Source: Clostridium sardiniense
GTDB lineage: Bacteria; Bacillota; Clostridia; Clostridiales; Clostridiaceae
DNA: 64,000 nucleotides
Direction: 5' to 3'
Assembly (NCBI RefSeq): GCF_016907995.1
Contig: NZ_JAFBDA010000001.1
Span: forward strand, 186,001 to 250,000
Positions 18,501 through 25,912 of the stretch are shown piece after piece; the first letter of the stretch is position 1, and the number at the start of each line of letters is the position of its first letter. The position numbers and the translations under genes were made by a program. Below the pieces are notes generated by a model. It was not told the DNA's origin. It saw only the letters and a list, made by a program, of their open reading frames with translations, and searched no databases.

Positions 18501-20010
18501 TGGATATGCATTAAGTCAAACTAAATATCTATTTGAAATAATTTTGGGAGAAACATCAAAGGTTCCAGAAGTAACAGTTAAAAATGACATACTTTTAGGA
18601 TCAGTAAATCTTACTAAAGAGGATAGTGAAACGAGCAAGAGATTAGAAGGTGCAGAATTTAAACTATATTCAAAGGGTAATAAGAATCTTGGAACATATA
18701 CTACAGATAAGAATGGTTCATTAGAAGTAAAGAATTTAAGACCAGGAACTTACTATTTTATTGAAACAAAAGCACCAAATGGATATGTGTTAGATAGTTC
18801 GAAACATGAATTTAAAATAGTATTAGGAAAAACAGAAGAGACAACTAAGTTAGTTATAAAAAATGATATAGAAAAAGGAGAAGCTATCTTAGTTAAAGAA
18901 GATTCAGATAATGGAGAAAGACTTAAAGGTGCTATATATGGACTATATGATTCATCAGATAATCTTATAGAGAAGGTTACAACAAATGAGAATGGTCAAG
19001 CTATAGTAAGTACTAAATTAAGACCAGGAAAGTATTACTTTAAGGAAATACAAGCGCCTAATGGATACAATATAAGTAATGAAAAAATATCAGTTGAAAT
19101 AAATACTGGTGGAGCAGTAAATCCAGAGGTAGCAATTGGAAAAGATAATGTTATATTAGGATCAGCAAAACTTATAAAGATTGATAGCAAAACTGGTGGA
19201 AAACTTAAAGGTGCAGTATATGGAATATATGATGCAGATAATAACTTAGTAGAGAAGGTTACAACAGGAGATAATGGAGAAGTAACAGCCACTGATTTAA
19301 GACCAGGAAAGTATTATTTTAGAGAAATTACAGCTCCATTTGGATATGAATTAAGTCAAACTAAATATCCATTTGAGATAATTTTAGGTGAAACATCAAA
19401 GGTTCCAGAGATAACTGCTAATGATGATATACTTTTAGGATCAGTAAATCTTATCAAAGAAGATAGTGAAAATAATCAGAGCTTAGAAGGTGCAGTGTTT
19501 GATTTATATAAAGTAAATGATAAATCAACTAATAGTAATTCGATAATAAGGGGAATATCAGATTTAATTACTCCAGATAGTAGCAAGATAGGAACATATA
19601 CTACAGATGAAAATGGATCAATATCAGTAAAAGACTTAAGGCCAGGAGATTATTATTTTGTAGAAACAAAGGCACCAGTAGGATATGAGTTAGACAATTC
19701 AAAGCATGAATTTAAAATAACTTTAGGTAAAACTGAAAGTCCTATGGAATTAGTAGTTAAGAATACTAAGATAAAAGAAGATAAGCCTAAGGAAGAAGAC
19801 CCTAAAGAAAATGATGATCCAAAGGATAACAATAATAAACCAAATACAAATGATAAGATAGATAAACCAAAGGATAAAGAAACTATTGATAATAGTAAAA
19901 AAGATATTATTCCGAAGACTGGCTATGAGATGAAATATTTATATGCATTTATTATAATAGCAGTAGGTATAATGTTATTGATTTTAGCAAAAAAAAGAAA
20001 TAAGAAATAA
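12526..20010 (+). CDS. Giant sortase-anchored adhesin with 19 Cna-B-type repeats
   Basis: A 2494-residue secreted, wall-anchored surface protein. A signal peptide (about 1-33, ending SVLAA) is followed by a collagen-adhesin-like N domain (about 36-165), three or so beta-sandwich modules (about 175-590) and nineteen B-type domains of about 90 residues (about 595-2395). Each B domain has the Lys of an (L/V)xKxDS strand and the Glu of YYFxExxAPxGY, the pair that forms intramolecular isopeptide bonds. A charged Pro/Lys/Asp linker precedes the sorting signal IPKTG (2462-2466), a membrane helix and RNKK. Sortase would cut between T and G. AAAGGAGGG precedes the ATG. Three c-di-GMP riboswitches lie upstream, as known for C. 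difficile sortase-anchored adhesins. The ligand is unknown. Confidence 0.93.
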   Translation: MSHKRKEFFAFLAIVVVVNMITSMFLPTASVLAATTSKGNSNIEVKITSDKKTVESGSQITFNLEYKVVGGQGSIKEGDVLEFKLPDEFSNIKPKYPPEHFKDVEVHGTTVRAIFSKGVETAIAGYMSIVATAKNVNNNTPARVEVNVNGTTQYLDVAVTPKPEDPNINPNPNPADRQLLKSVENAIGWEGNKMLANIAKPVVGKSTKYTIYINEKYAPMHNVSLDDTMPEGTELLKDSIKIYEIPYGGSAKDVTKDMINKMNITSNRLYLYLDYTDKQYMIEYSAKYNTEYPQYINTAKLSQYGKDPINSSTIVKPIVDDRMITKEYKSENEIKDKDGRSTFVVSKIGDIVDYTVDVNPNNASIKNAIFEDNFPKGMQLVDGSVQVGEKDISGNFKWITDSIKGNISTTNNKMTINLGDTNKHYYIYYKLKVTDRYKEYNNNAKISYDGTSQEVNSEINYEMNAGAINAQKLVDKTEIKKGDDQIVTYTINFDCYGYFNQNYLSLVDNLDSRLKIVGVEVPKEFTAKVADGNKVTVVNDKGSIDYGQKLQVKIKADFSNVPDGTTISNVAKIDKATTNEVTTKKGYVFEAKKIDSYTKEALNGAKFELLDSNKNLIDTVTSDSEGNIKHNVDAPGDYYLKEVEAPKGYVLDNFEKKFTIKDSDIGTVVNIGNLENNIKTGSVNLTKEDSETAQKLEGAEFKLYSKDNKEIGTYTTNKDGLIEVKDLRPGEYYFVETKAPQGYDVDSSKHEFTIALGETENPINLVVKNNIKKGKAVLIKEDGDTGEKLKGAVYGLYDSSDNLIEQVTTDENGKAIVSSMLRPGNYYFKEITAPNGYNISDEKIPVEIRTGGIANPESVIAKDSIMLGSVKLIKVDSKTGGKLKGAVYGIYDADNNLVDKVTTGENGEVTTTNLRPGKYYFKEITAPVGYEVNEAKYPFEITLGQTSQVQEITASDNIILGSVNLIKEDSETSQKLSGAEFDLYKVNDGSSNGLVNLIKSLFKSNDEKIGTYTTDENGQISVKDLRPGNYYFVEIKAPDGYELDNSKHEFEIVLGKAENTIQLVAKNNIKKGEAILVKEDSKTGEKLKGAIYGLYDSSDKLIEQVKTDENGQAIVGTKLRPGKYYFKEIKAPNGYNISDEKIPVEIKTGGITDPESAIAKDSVILGSAKLIKVDSKTGGKLKGAVYGIYDAGNNLVDKVTTGDNGEVTTTDLRPGKYYFREITAPFGYELSQTKYPFEITLGETSKVPEITANDDVILGSAKLIKTDSKTGEKLQGAVYGVYNSGNELVEKVTTGDNGETAATNLRPGKYYFKEIQAPLGYALSQTEYPFEIILGETSKVPEVVTKNDMLLGSVNLIKEDSETAKKLEGAEFKLYSQDNTEIGTYTTDKNGSIEVKDLRAGTYYFVETKAPEGYALDSSKYEFKIVLGKTDTPIQLIVKNNIKKGEAILVKEDSKTGEKLQGAIYGIYDSSDNLIEKVTTDENGKAIVSSKLRPGSYYFKEIQAPKGYNISDEKIPVEIKIGGIADPEITVAKDSVILGSAKLIKVDSKTGGKLKGAVYGIYDADNNLVDKITTGDNGEVTATDLRPGKYYFREITAPFGYELSQAKYPFEIILGETSKVPEVTANDDILLGTVNLIKEDSETAQRLEGAEFDLYKVNDKSTSSNSIIRAISDFITPDSSKIGTYTTDENGAISVKDLRPGNYYFVETKSPIGYELDSSKHEFKVTLGETNTPIQLTVNNNIKKGEAILVKEDSKTGEKLQGAIYGIYDSSDKLIEKVTTDENGQAIVSTKLRPGNYYFKEIQAPNGYNISDEKIPVEIKTGGISARESVIAKDSVILGSAKLIKVDSKTGGKLKGAVYGIYDADNNLVDKVTTGDNGEVTATDLRPGKYYFKEITAPFGYELSKTKYPFEINLGETSKVPEVTASNDVILGSAKLIKVDSETGEQLEGAVYGIYDKDNNLVDKVTTKNNGEVTATNLRPGKYYFKEIKAPIGYALSQTKYLFEIILGETSKVPEVTVKNDILLGSVNLTKEDSETSKRLEGAEFKLYSKGNKNLGTYTTDKNGSLEVKNLRPGTYYFIETKAPNGYVLDSSKHEFKIVLGKTEETTKLVIKNDIEKGEAILVKEDSDNGERLKGAIYGLYDSSDNLIEKVTTNENGQAIVSTKLRPGKYYFKEIQAPNGYNISNEKISVEINTGGAVNPEVAIGKDNVILGSAKLIKIDSKTGGKLKGAVYGIYDADNNLVEKVTTGDNGEVTATDLRPGKYYFREITAPFGYELSQTKYPFEIILGETSKVPEITANDDILLGSVNLIKEDSENNQSLEGAVFDLYKVNDKSTNSNSIIRGISDLITPDSSKIGTYTTDENGSISVKDLRPGDYYFVETKAPVGYELDNSKHEFKITLGKTESPMELVVKNTKIKEDKPKEEDPKENDDPKDNNNKPNTNDKIDKPKDKETIDNSKKDIIPKTGYEMKYLYAFIIIAVGIMLLILAKKRNKK
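14281..19760 (+). repeat. B-domain array with a seven-domain super-repeat
   Basis: After one divergent domain (14281-14560), eighteen domains fall into four kinds by their opening strand. A is GSVNLIKEDSE…AEFKLYS. A' is the same with an insert after DLYKVND. B is KGEAILVKEDSKTGEKL…YDSSDNLIE. C is GSAKLIKVDSKTGGKL…YDADNNLVD. Their order is A-B-C, A'-B-C-C, A-B-C, A'-B-C-C, A-B-C, A'. A seven-domain block is thus repeated twice, followed by a partial third. Nearly identical DNA between blocks makes the region prone to expansion, contraction and misassembly. Confidence 0.85.
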
Positions 20011-20014
20011 ATTA

Positions 20015-20051
20015 AAAGAACACAACTAAGTTTTAGTTGTGTTCTTTTTTG
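20015..20051 (+). terminator. Terminator after the adhesin gene
   Basis: AAAAGAACACAACTA pairs with TAGTTGTGTTCTTTT, ending in a T run. Confidence 0.9.
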
Positions 20052-20088
20052 TTAGTCTATACCTTTATTTAATGTTTAAATCTTTATA

Positions 20089-20126
20089 AAAATTAGAAGG
20101 ATGAATGATACCCTTCTAATTTTTAT
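20089..20126 (-). terminator. Bidirectional terminator, 3' end of the SdpI-like gene
   Basis: AAAAATTAGAAGG pairs with CCTTCTAATTTTT. The hairpin overlaps the last codons of the minus-strand gene and can also serve plus-strand transcripts. Confidence 0.75.
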
Positions 20127-20466
20127 TTATATTACAACTTTTTCTACTTCCGTCTTTATTAAAAACCTTTTTCAAGTGTACTTCATCAAGAAGAATCATA
20201 ATAATGACCCCTATTAAAATTATTATATTTTCATAAACAATACTAATATCTTCAAATAAGTGACTTAAAAGAAATCCTAAAGATAGATAAATAAAACCCA
20301 ATATAATAAGAGCATTTGCTGAATATTTTTGTGACTCATTCCATGTATCTTGATTTTTCATTGATGATGGAGTTCTATAACCATATATACCATTTATTTT
20401 TTGTGGTGGAAAAGCCTTAAATATAAAACCAATGATTATACATACTATTCCTATAGTACCTATCAT
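20116..20466 (-). CDS. SdpI/YhfL-family small membrane protein
   Basis: A 116-residue protein with three hydrophobic helices (1-18, 50-68, 78-95). Between the first two lies the family signature GIYGYRTPSSMKNQDTWNESQKY, shortened here to its core GYRTPSSMKN…DTW. In Bacillus, SdpI gives immunity to the SdpC killing factor and acts as a signal receptor, but many single SdpI-like proteins exist with no known toxin. No sdpC or SdpR-type ArsR regulator is adjacent. TAGGAGGT lies before the ATG. Confidence 0.8.
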   Translation of the reverse strand: MIGTIGIVCIIIGFIFKAFPPQKINGIYGYRTPSSMKNQDTWNESQKYSANALIILGFIYLSLGFLLSHLFEDISIVYENIIILIGVIIMILLDEVHLKKVFNKDGSRKSCNINKN

Positions 20467-20594
20467 ATTTACCTCCTAAATTCATTAATAATGAAATGAT
20501 TTTAACTATATAATACAGGTTCACCTATATTATCTATAATTTCCATATATGTTATTATTGTAATACTAATAATTATAGAAAGGAAGTAGTTATT

Positions 20595-20777
20595 ATGGTA
20601 TCTAAGAAGTTTCATATTGTGTTAATATTATTTATGATAATTTTTGCGTTGGTTAAGGATTGTGCATCTCTAAAATATTTTTTCTTAAGTATTATAATGC
20701 TTCCATTTATAATAATAGATTTAGGATTAATTTGTTACGGGGATAAAAGTAAGTTGAATATACATAACAATATATAA
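20595..20777 (+). CDS. Small hypothetical membrane protein (60 residues)
   Basis: Sixty residues with two hydrophobic stretches (about 6-20 and 28-48) and a short polar tail. AGGAAGT precedes the ATG at workable spacing. It is read divergently from the SdpI-like gene, across a 128-base gap that could carry promoters for both. No family recognised. The divergent arrangement and ribosome-binding site support it being real. Confidence 0.45.
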   Translation: MVSKKFHIVLILFMIIFALVKDCASLKYFFLSIIMLPFIIIDLGLICYGDKSKLNIHNNI

Positions 20778-21006
20778 TTATTATGTAATATAGAGAAATA
20801 ATTTTTTTTATTAACTAAATCTTTAAAATTATCATGAACATTAATATATAAATATGAACGATATAAAGAAATCTTATTGAAGTAATGATATAAAATATAG
20901 AAAATTTAATAACAGGTAGATAAATATCAGATAATATATATTTGATAAATTGTAAAAAGTATTAAGAAAATATTCTAAAAATAATAAAGATATAAACTAT
21001 TGTTAA

Positions 21007-21038
21007 GAAGAACTAGTAAAAATAGTTCTTCTATTTTT
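21007..21038 (+). terminator. Terminator upstream of the MMPL gene
   Basis: AGAAGAACTA pairs with TAGTTCTTCT, followed by ATTTTTG. It lies 230 bases after the 60-residue ORF. The rest of the gap 20778-21207 contains nothing else that I can identify apart from the promoter that begins at its 3' edge. Confidence 0.7.
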
Positions 21039-21064
21039 GACTTTTTTTTGGCAGTTGATATACT
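21037..21064 (+). promoter_or_regulatory. Predicted promoter for the MMPL exporter gene
   Basis: TTGACT, 16-base spacer, TATACT. The -35 begins inside the T tract of the preceding terminator, a compact arrangement. The start of transcription would be about 135 bases before the ATG. Confidence 0.5.
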
Positions 21065-21207
21065 GATTATGTATTTGAATGTAATTTCAAATAAGTAATA
21101 ATTTAAATACATAATAAGCTCTGGATTATTAAAAGTATATAATTCGTTTTAATTAAAAGCATGATAAAGAGAGATTAAATAAAAATTTAAAAAGGAGAGA
21201 GTGATTT

Positions 21208-24200
21208 ATGGAGCAAAAGGGCGAACATAATGGAAAGAAAAAGATATTAAAATGCATTCCATTGGTTATTTGGATAGTAGCAATAATATTTTTAACATTA
21301 ACTTCTCCATCACTTACGAAACTAGTTAGTGAAAAGGGAGGAGTACAGCTACCAAATGGTTATTCTTCAAAAGTAGCAGAACAATTAGCTAAAGATCACG
21401 GGCTAAATTCTAATGATTCTTGTATAGCAGTTTTCCATTCAGATAGTGAACTTACAAGCGCAAATAAAGAAAATATAAAACAGACTGTAAATAATTTAAA
21501 AAATGATGAAAATAATCTCCATATATCAAATGTATTAGATAGCTTTAATAATCCACAGTTAAAATCTCAAATGGTATCAAAGGATAATAAAACAATAATT
21601 GTATTATTTACATTAAATTCAACTCCAGAAAATATTAAAGATATAAGAGCGGCACTTGAATCTAAGATAAAGACACAAGGCGTTCAGACTTATCTTACAG
21701 GAAGTAAATTAATACAAGCTGATGTAAATATAGCAGCACAGAAAGGTCTTCAAAAGACAGAGGGTATAACAATAGTATTTATACTAGTTGTACTTATAAT
21801 AGTATTTAGATCAATAATTGCACCATTTATTCCATTAATGACAATTGGAATAAGTTATCTTGTGGCTCAAGATGTTGTAGCTATATTAGCTCATAGGTTT
21901 AATTTTCCACTTTCAAATTATACGCAGATATTTATGATTTGTATAATGTTTGGTATAGGTACAGACTACTCAATTCTATTATTAAGTAGATTTAAAGCAG
22001 AATTATCAAATGGAAAAGATAGATTTGAAGCTATAAAAACAACCTATAAAACAGCAGGTAAGACAGTATTATTTAGTGCAACACCAGTATTTGTAGTATT
22101 TGCTTCACTTAATTTTATTTCTTTTAATCTTTATAGAAGTGCAGTAGCTGTTGCAATTGGGATAGTATTTTTAGTACTAGCTTTATTTACAATAGTTCCA
22201 GCATTTATGGCTTTACTTGGTAGGAATGTGTTCTGGCCTTCTAAAAAGAATACTGGAGAAAAAGAAAATAAATTATGGGGAAAGCTTGGCTTATTTGCTT
22301 TTAAAAAGCCAGTACAAACACTTATTATGGTTGCGGTTGTAACTATTCCATTTATTATATTAAACAACTGGGACGAATCCTTTAATAATGTAAATGAAAT
22401 AGGAAATCAGTATTCTTCAAAACAAGGTTTTAATATTTTAACTGATAGTTTTGGTGAAGGAAAGGCTTCTACAACATCAATTTATATTGAAAATGATGTT
22501 AATATGAAAACGCCAGAGTATATTGCATTAATAGAAAAGATATCAGAGGATATTAGAAATTCTAATAGCAATATAACTTCAGTTTTAAGTGTTACAAGGC
22601 CAGAAGGCACAAGATTAGATCAGATTTACGTAAATGATCAAGCAAGTCAAGTTAATAAAGGTGTAGACAAAGCTACAAATGGAATAAATACGGTTAAGGA
22701 TGGATTAAGTAGTGCAAGTGATAAATTAAATGATTCAAAACCTCAGCTTTCTACTGCACAAAAGGACGTTACAAAACTTCAAAATGGTACATCTAAGACA
22801 AAAGATGGGGTAGAGCAACTACAACAGGCATTAAATGAATTAACTAATAGTATAAACTTAGAAACAACTGGTACAAATAAATTAAAATCAGGAATTGCAG
22901 ATGCAAAGAGTAAATTAGAAGAATTAAAAACAGGACAAAATGAAATACAAAATGGCTATGTAGAAGTAGCGAAAAACCTAAATGAAGTATCAAGTAAATT
23001 AAATGGATTTACTCAAAAAATTAATTCAGGTGCAAATGCAATAGATACTTCAGAGCTTCAAAAAATATTTAATTCTCTTAACTCTAACTTAACAGAATAT
23101 ATAAATAAACATCCTGAAGTTATGGGAGATAATAACTTTAAAGCTGTAGTTAATTATATAGAGCAATTAGCTAAAGAAACAGGTGGTTTACAAAAGCAAA
23201 TAGAAAATCAAGTAGCTAGTAAAATAAAGGGTGCCATTGGTCAATTAAATGATTTAAACAATGGAATTAAGCTTTTAGCTACTTCAATGAACGAGTTAAA
23301 TTCAAAATCTGCTGAAGTAAGTAAAGGACTAGGTGAATTTAACACTGGTATTAGTCAATTAGAGACAGGGTTAGATGCCTTAGATAATGGACTAGATAAA
23401 ACAGATAGCGGAAGCAAAAAAATATTAGGTAAAGTACCTGAAATATCAAGTGCATTAACTGAAATTAAATCAGGACAAACTCAAATAAAGAATGGATTTA
23501 AAGAGTTTTCAAATCAAGTTGATGAATTATCTTCTGGATTATCATCAGGTGCAAATGGGTTAGAAGAAATTCAAAATGGACTTAAATATGCTAATGGTTT
23601 CATTAATGATTGGGCAAATCTTTCATACAATGATTCAGGAATATCTGTTCCAGTACAAATATTTAATAATAGTGAATTCCAAAAAGCATTAAATCAATAT
23701 ATTAGCCCAGACGGAAAGCTAACAGAAATAAATGTATCATTTAATGAGAATCCATATTCTAATGAAGCTATATCAGAGATACCAAAGCTTAAAGACACTG
23801 TAGAAAATAGTGTTAAGGGAACTAAGCTTGAAAATGCTAATGTTGGTATTGGTGGTATAGTTAGTACAAGCTATGAAACTAAATTAATGGCAAATACAGA
23901 TTACAAGAAAGCAGTAGCATTTGTTATTATTGGTGTATCAATTGTATTAGTTTGTATATTAAGATCATTAGTTATGCCAATTTACTTAATGGCATCTCTA
24001 ATACTAACTTACTTTACTTCACTAAGTATAGTAGAGATTATTGTAGAGAAGATAATGGGGTATCCAGGAATATCATGGATAACATCCTTCTTTGGATTTG
24101 TAGTTTTAATGGCACTTGGAATAGACTATTCTATATTTATAATGACAAGATTTAACCAATATGAAGGCATGCCAATTAAAGAGCGTATGATTAAGACAAT

Positions 24201-24468
24201 GAAGGTAATGGGAGGAGTTATAATTTCTGCTGTAATTATATTAAGTGGAACATTTGCAGCATTACTTCCATCAGGAGTTCTATCTCTTGTTGAAATATCA
24301 TTAGTTGTACTTACAGGAATACTTCTTTATGCAATAGTCATTCTACCATTATTCATACCAGCTATGGTTAGAATATTTAGAGAAGCAAGTTGGTGGCCAT
24401 TTATGGGCAAAAAGATAGAAGCTAAAACAGAGAGTAAAGCAGAAAATGTAGATGATAGTAAAGAATAA
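21208..24468 (+). CDS. MMPL-family (RND-type) membrane exporter
   Basis: A 1086-residue inner-membrane transporter of the MMPL family, which uses the proton gradient to export lipids or other hydrophobic molecules. After a first helix (about 14-32) and a periplasmic-type domain there are two bundles of helices (about 185-345 and 900-1065). Each contains the conserved Asp-Tyr pair of the proton relay: FGIGTDYSILLLSRF (D253) and ALGIDYSIFIMTRF (D973). The second extracellular domain is unusually long (about 420-880) and dominated by heptad-like helices with repeated GxxxLxxG patterns, like YhgE/Pip proteins. No TetR regulator is adjacent, and the substrate is unknown. AAGGAGAGAG precedes the ATG. 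Confidence 0.9.
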   Translation: MEQKGEHNGKKKILKCIPLVIWIVAIIFLTLTSPSLTKLVSEKGGVQLPNGYSSKVAEQLAKDHGLNSNDSCIAVFHSDSELTSANKENIKQTVNNLKNDENNLHISNVLDSFNNPQLKSQMVSKDNKTIIVLFTLNSTPENIKDIRAALESKIKTQGVQTYLTGSKLIQADVNIAAQKGLQKTEGITIVFILVVLIIVFRSIIAPFIPLMTIGISYLVAQDVVAILAHRFNFPLSNYTQIFMICIMFGIGTDYSILLLSRFKAELSNGKDRFEAIKTTYKTAGKTVLFSATPVFVVFASLNFISFNLYRSAVAVAIGIVFLVLALFTIVPAFMALLGRNVFWPSKKNTGEKENKLWGKLGLFAFKKPVQTLIMVAVVTIPFIILNNWDESFNNVNEIGNQYSSKQGFNILTDSFGEGKASTTSIYIENDVNMKTPEYIALIEKISEDIRNSNSNITSVLSVTRPEGTRLDQIYVNDQASQVNKGVDKATNGINTVKDGLSSASDKLNDSKPQLSTAQKDVTKLQNGTSKTKDGVEQLQQALNELTNSINLETTGTNKLKSGIADAKSKLEELKTGQNEIQNGYVEVAKNLNEVSSKLNGFTQKINSGANAIDTSELQKIFNSLNSNLTEYINKHPEVMGDNNFKAVVNYIEQLAKETGGLQKQIENQVASKIKGAIGQLNDLNNGIKLLATSMNELNSKSAEVSKGLGEFNTGISQLETGLDALDNGLDKTDSGSKKILGKVPEISSALTEIKSGQTQIKNGFKEFSNQVDELSSGLSSGANGLEEIQNGLKYANGFINDWANLSYNDSGISVPVQIFNNSEFQKALNQYISPDGKLTEINVSFNENPYSNEAISEIPKLKDTVENSVKGTKLENANVGIGGIVSTSYETKLMANTDYKKAVAFVIIGVSIVLVCILRSLVMPIYLMASLILTYFTSLSIVEIIVEKIMGYPGISWITSFFGFVVLMALGIDYSIFIMTRFNQYEGMPIKERMIKTMKVMGGVIISAVIILSGTFAALLPSGVLSLVEISLVVLTGILLYAIVILPLFIPAMVRIFREASWWPFMGKKIEAKTESKAENVDDSKE

Positions 24469-24479
24469 TAATATGTTAT

Positions 24480-24506
24480 AAAAAGGAGTAGAAATACTCC
24501 TTTTAT
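24480..24506 (+). terminator. Terminator after the MMPL gene
   Basis: AAAAGGAGTA pairs with TACTCCTTTT around GAAA. It is nearly identical to the hairpin at 25008. Confidence 0.85.
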
Positions 24507-24589
24507 TTATATACATTTTATGGTAATTCAATCATAATTATCATAAGATATTATATAAGATATCTTAATAAAAAAGGGGGTAATTTATT

Positions 24590-24964
24590 GTGGATAAAAT
24601 TCAAGTTAAATCCTTAATTAAATGTGTAATTTGGGGAATAGTATGGGCTGCTATATTATTTGTTGCTGCAATTGTAATCTCTAAATATACAGAGCATGTA
24701 TTTAAAGATGTTCTGTTTATTGAAGGTATTATCTTTGTGATTATTGGTATTTTTTCATGTGTTGGAGGAGATCCTATGGGGGTATCACTTCAAGGACTTG
24801 GGCAAAATAATGCTCAATATATAGGAAGTGCTAATCTTGAAATATCTAAGATGGAGAAAGATAGAGGAAGAAATAGATTTAAGACAACAATAAGTGCAAG
24901 TATAAGTATGATGTCACTAATTATTGGTGGAATAATATGTATTATAATTAATTTTATAATCTAA
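24590..24964 (+). CDS. Hypothetical membrane protein (124 residues)
   Basis: Starts at GTG with AAGGGGG upstream. There are three hydrophobic helices (about 10-30, 42-60, 100-122) with a Gly/Asn/Gln-rich cytoplasmic or extracellular loop (GVSLQGLGQNNAQYIGSANLE). I do not recognise the family. It lies between two near-identical terminators and downstream of the MMPL gene, so it is a separate transcript. Its last 84 bases recur as a decayed copy at 25672-25755. Confidence 0.65.
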   Translation: MDKIQVKSLIKCVIWGIVWAAILFVAAIVISKYTEHVFKDVLFIEGIIFVIIGIFSCVGGDPMGVSLQGLGQNNAQYIGSANLEISKMEKDRGRNRFKTTISASISMMSLIIGGIICIIINFII

Positions 24965-25007
24965 AGAAATTTTAAAGGGTGAAGAGTAAAGATAGATAAT
25001 ATATTAC

Positions 25008-25034
25008 AAAAGGGAGTAGAGATACTCCTTTTTT
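25008..25034 (+). terminator. Terminator after the 124-residue membrane protein gene
   Basis: AAAAGGGAGTA pairs with TACTCCTTTTTT around GAGA. It differs by only a few bases from the hairpin at 24480. Confidence 0.85.
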
Positions 25035-25154
25035 CTTTTGATTAGTTTAAAGAAAACCACTGTTATACGGATGGTATAGTAAAAGTAAAATTTATAATAT
25101 ATAATCAAAATAATATTATGAAAATATAATTTTTTATGAGAGGATGACAACCTA

Positions 25155-25610
25155 ATGGAGAAGTTTAAAGCAGAAATTAAAAAATTAGAAGATAAAAATG
25201 GAACTTATATTGAAATTCCATTTGATGTTGAAAAAACTTATGGAAGTAAAAGAGTTAAGGTAAAAGCAACTTTCGACGGAGTTAACTATAGAGGTTCAAT
25301 AGTTAAGATGGGGGCATCTTGTTATATTATAGGAATTACTCAAGCTATAAGAAAAACTATTGGAAAGGAGCCTGGAGATATTATTGATGTAACTATTGAA
25401 AAAGATGAGGATGAAAGGATAGTTGTACCTCCAAAGGAATTAGTTAATGGTATGGAAAGTGATAATGAAATAAAGGGTTTTTGGAATGGTTTATCATTTT
25501 CAATGCAAAGAAAATATGTTAATTGGATAGAGTCAGCCAAAAAAGAGGAAACAAGGATTAAGCGTATAAATACAGCTTTAGAAAAACTTAAAAATAAAGA
25601 AAAGATATAA
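25155..25610 (+). CDS. DUF1905 / YdeI-type protein
   Basis: A 151-residue cytosolic protein. The first 100 residues form a small beta-barrel of the DUF1905 type (IEIPFDVEKTYGSKRVKVKA … GDIIDVTIEKDED), and the end has the YdeI/OmpD-associated helical motif FSMQRKYVNWIESAKKEETRIKRI. Family members are loosely linked to resistance against antimicrobial peptides, but the biochemical role is unknown. It appears monocistronic, ending in its own terminator. Confidence 0.8.
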   Translation: MEKFKAEIKKLEDKNGTYIEIPFDVEKTYGSKRVKVKATFDGVNYRGSIVKMGASCYIIGITQAIRKTIGKEPGDIIDVTIEKDEDERIVVPPKELVNGMESDNEIKGFWNGLSFSMQRKYVNWIESAKKEETRIKRINTALEKLKNKEKI

Positions 25611-25638
25611 GCAAAATTGAAATATATAACTAAAATAA

Positions 25639-25672
25639 AAAACTATTAGTTTAATAAAAACTAATAGTTTTA
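25639..25672 (+). terminator. Terminator after the DUF1905 gene
   Basis: AAAACTATTAGTTT pairs with AAACTATTAGTTTT-type complement ACTAATAGTTTT around an A-rich loop. A short T run ends it. Confidence 0.7.
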
Positions 25673-25755
25673 AGATAACACTAAGTGCAAGCATAAGTAT
25701 GCTCTAACTAATTATTGCTGAGGTACTATGTATTATAATTAATTTTATAATCTAA
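25672..25755 (+). pseudogene. Decayed copy of the 3' end of the 124-residue membrane protein gene
   Basis: These 84 bases align without gaps to 24881-24964, with 73 identical by my count, and include the same ATTATAATTAATTTTATAATCTAA ending in shortened form TTATAATCTAA. The frame is interrupted by a stop (GCTCTAACTAA). It is a leftover of a segmental duplication. The remaining bases up to the HAD gene (25756-25912) hold nothing recognisable. Confidence 0.75.
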
Positions 25756-25912
25756 CATATTTGTAGACTTTATATTATAAAAGAATTAATTAAGTAGAAT
25801 TCTCTAATTGCAATAAATAATTTATAGAATAATATTATATAAATAAGTTTGAAATATTTGTAATGAGTAATTATAATTATTTATAGTATTTAAGAGAGTG
25901 AGGATTTAAAAA

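Noticed and set aside
15897..19292. Four related minus-strand ORFs of 68-91 codons with similar sequences
   Set aside because: Their similarity only mirrors the repeated B domains on the other strand.
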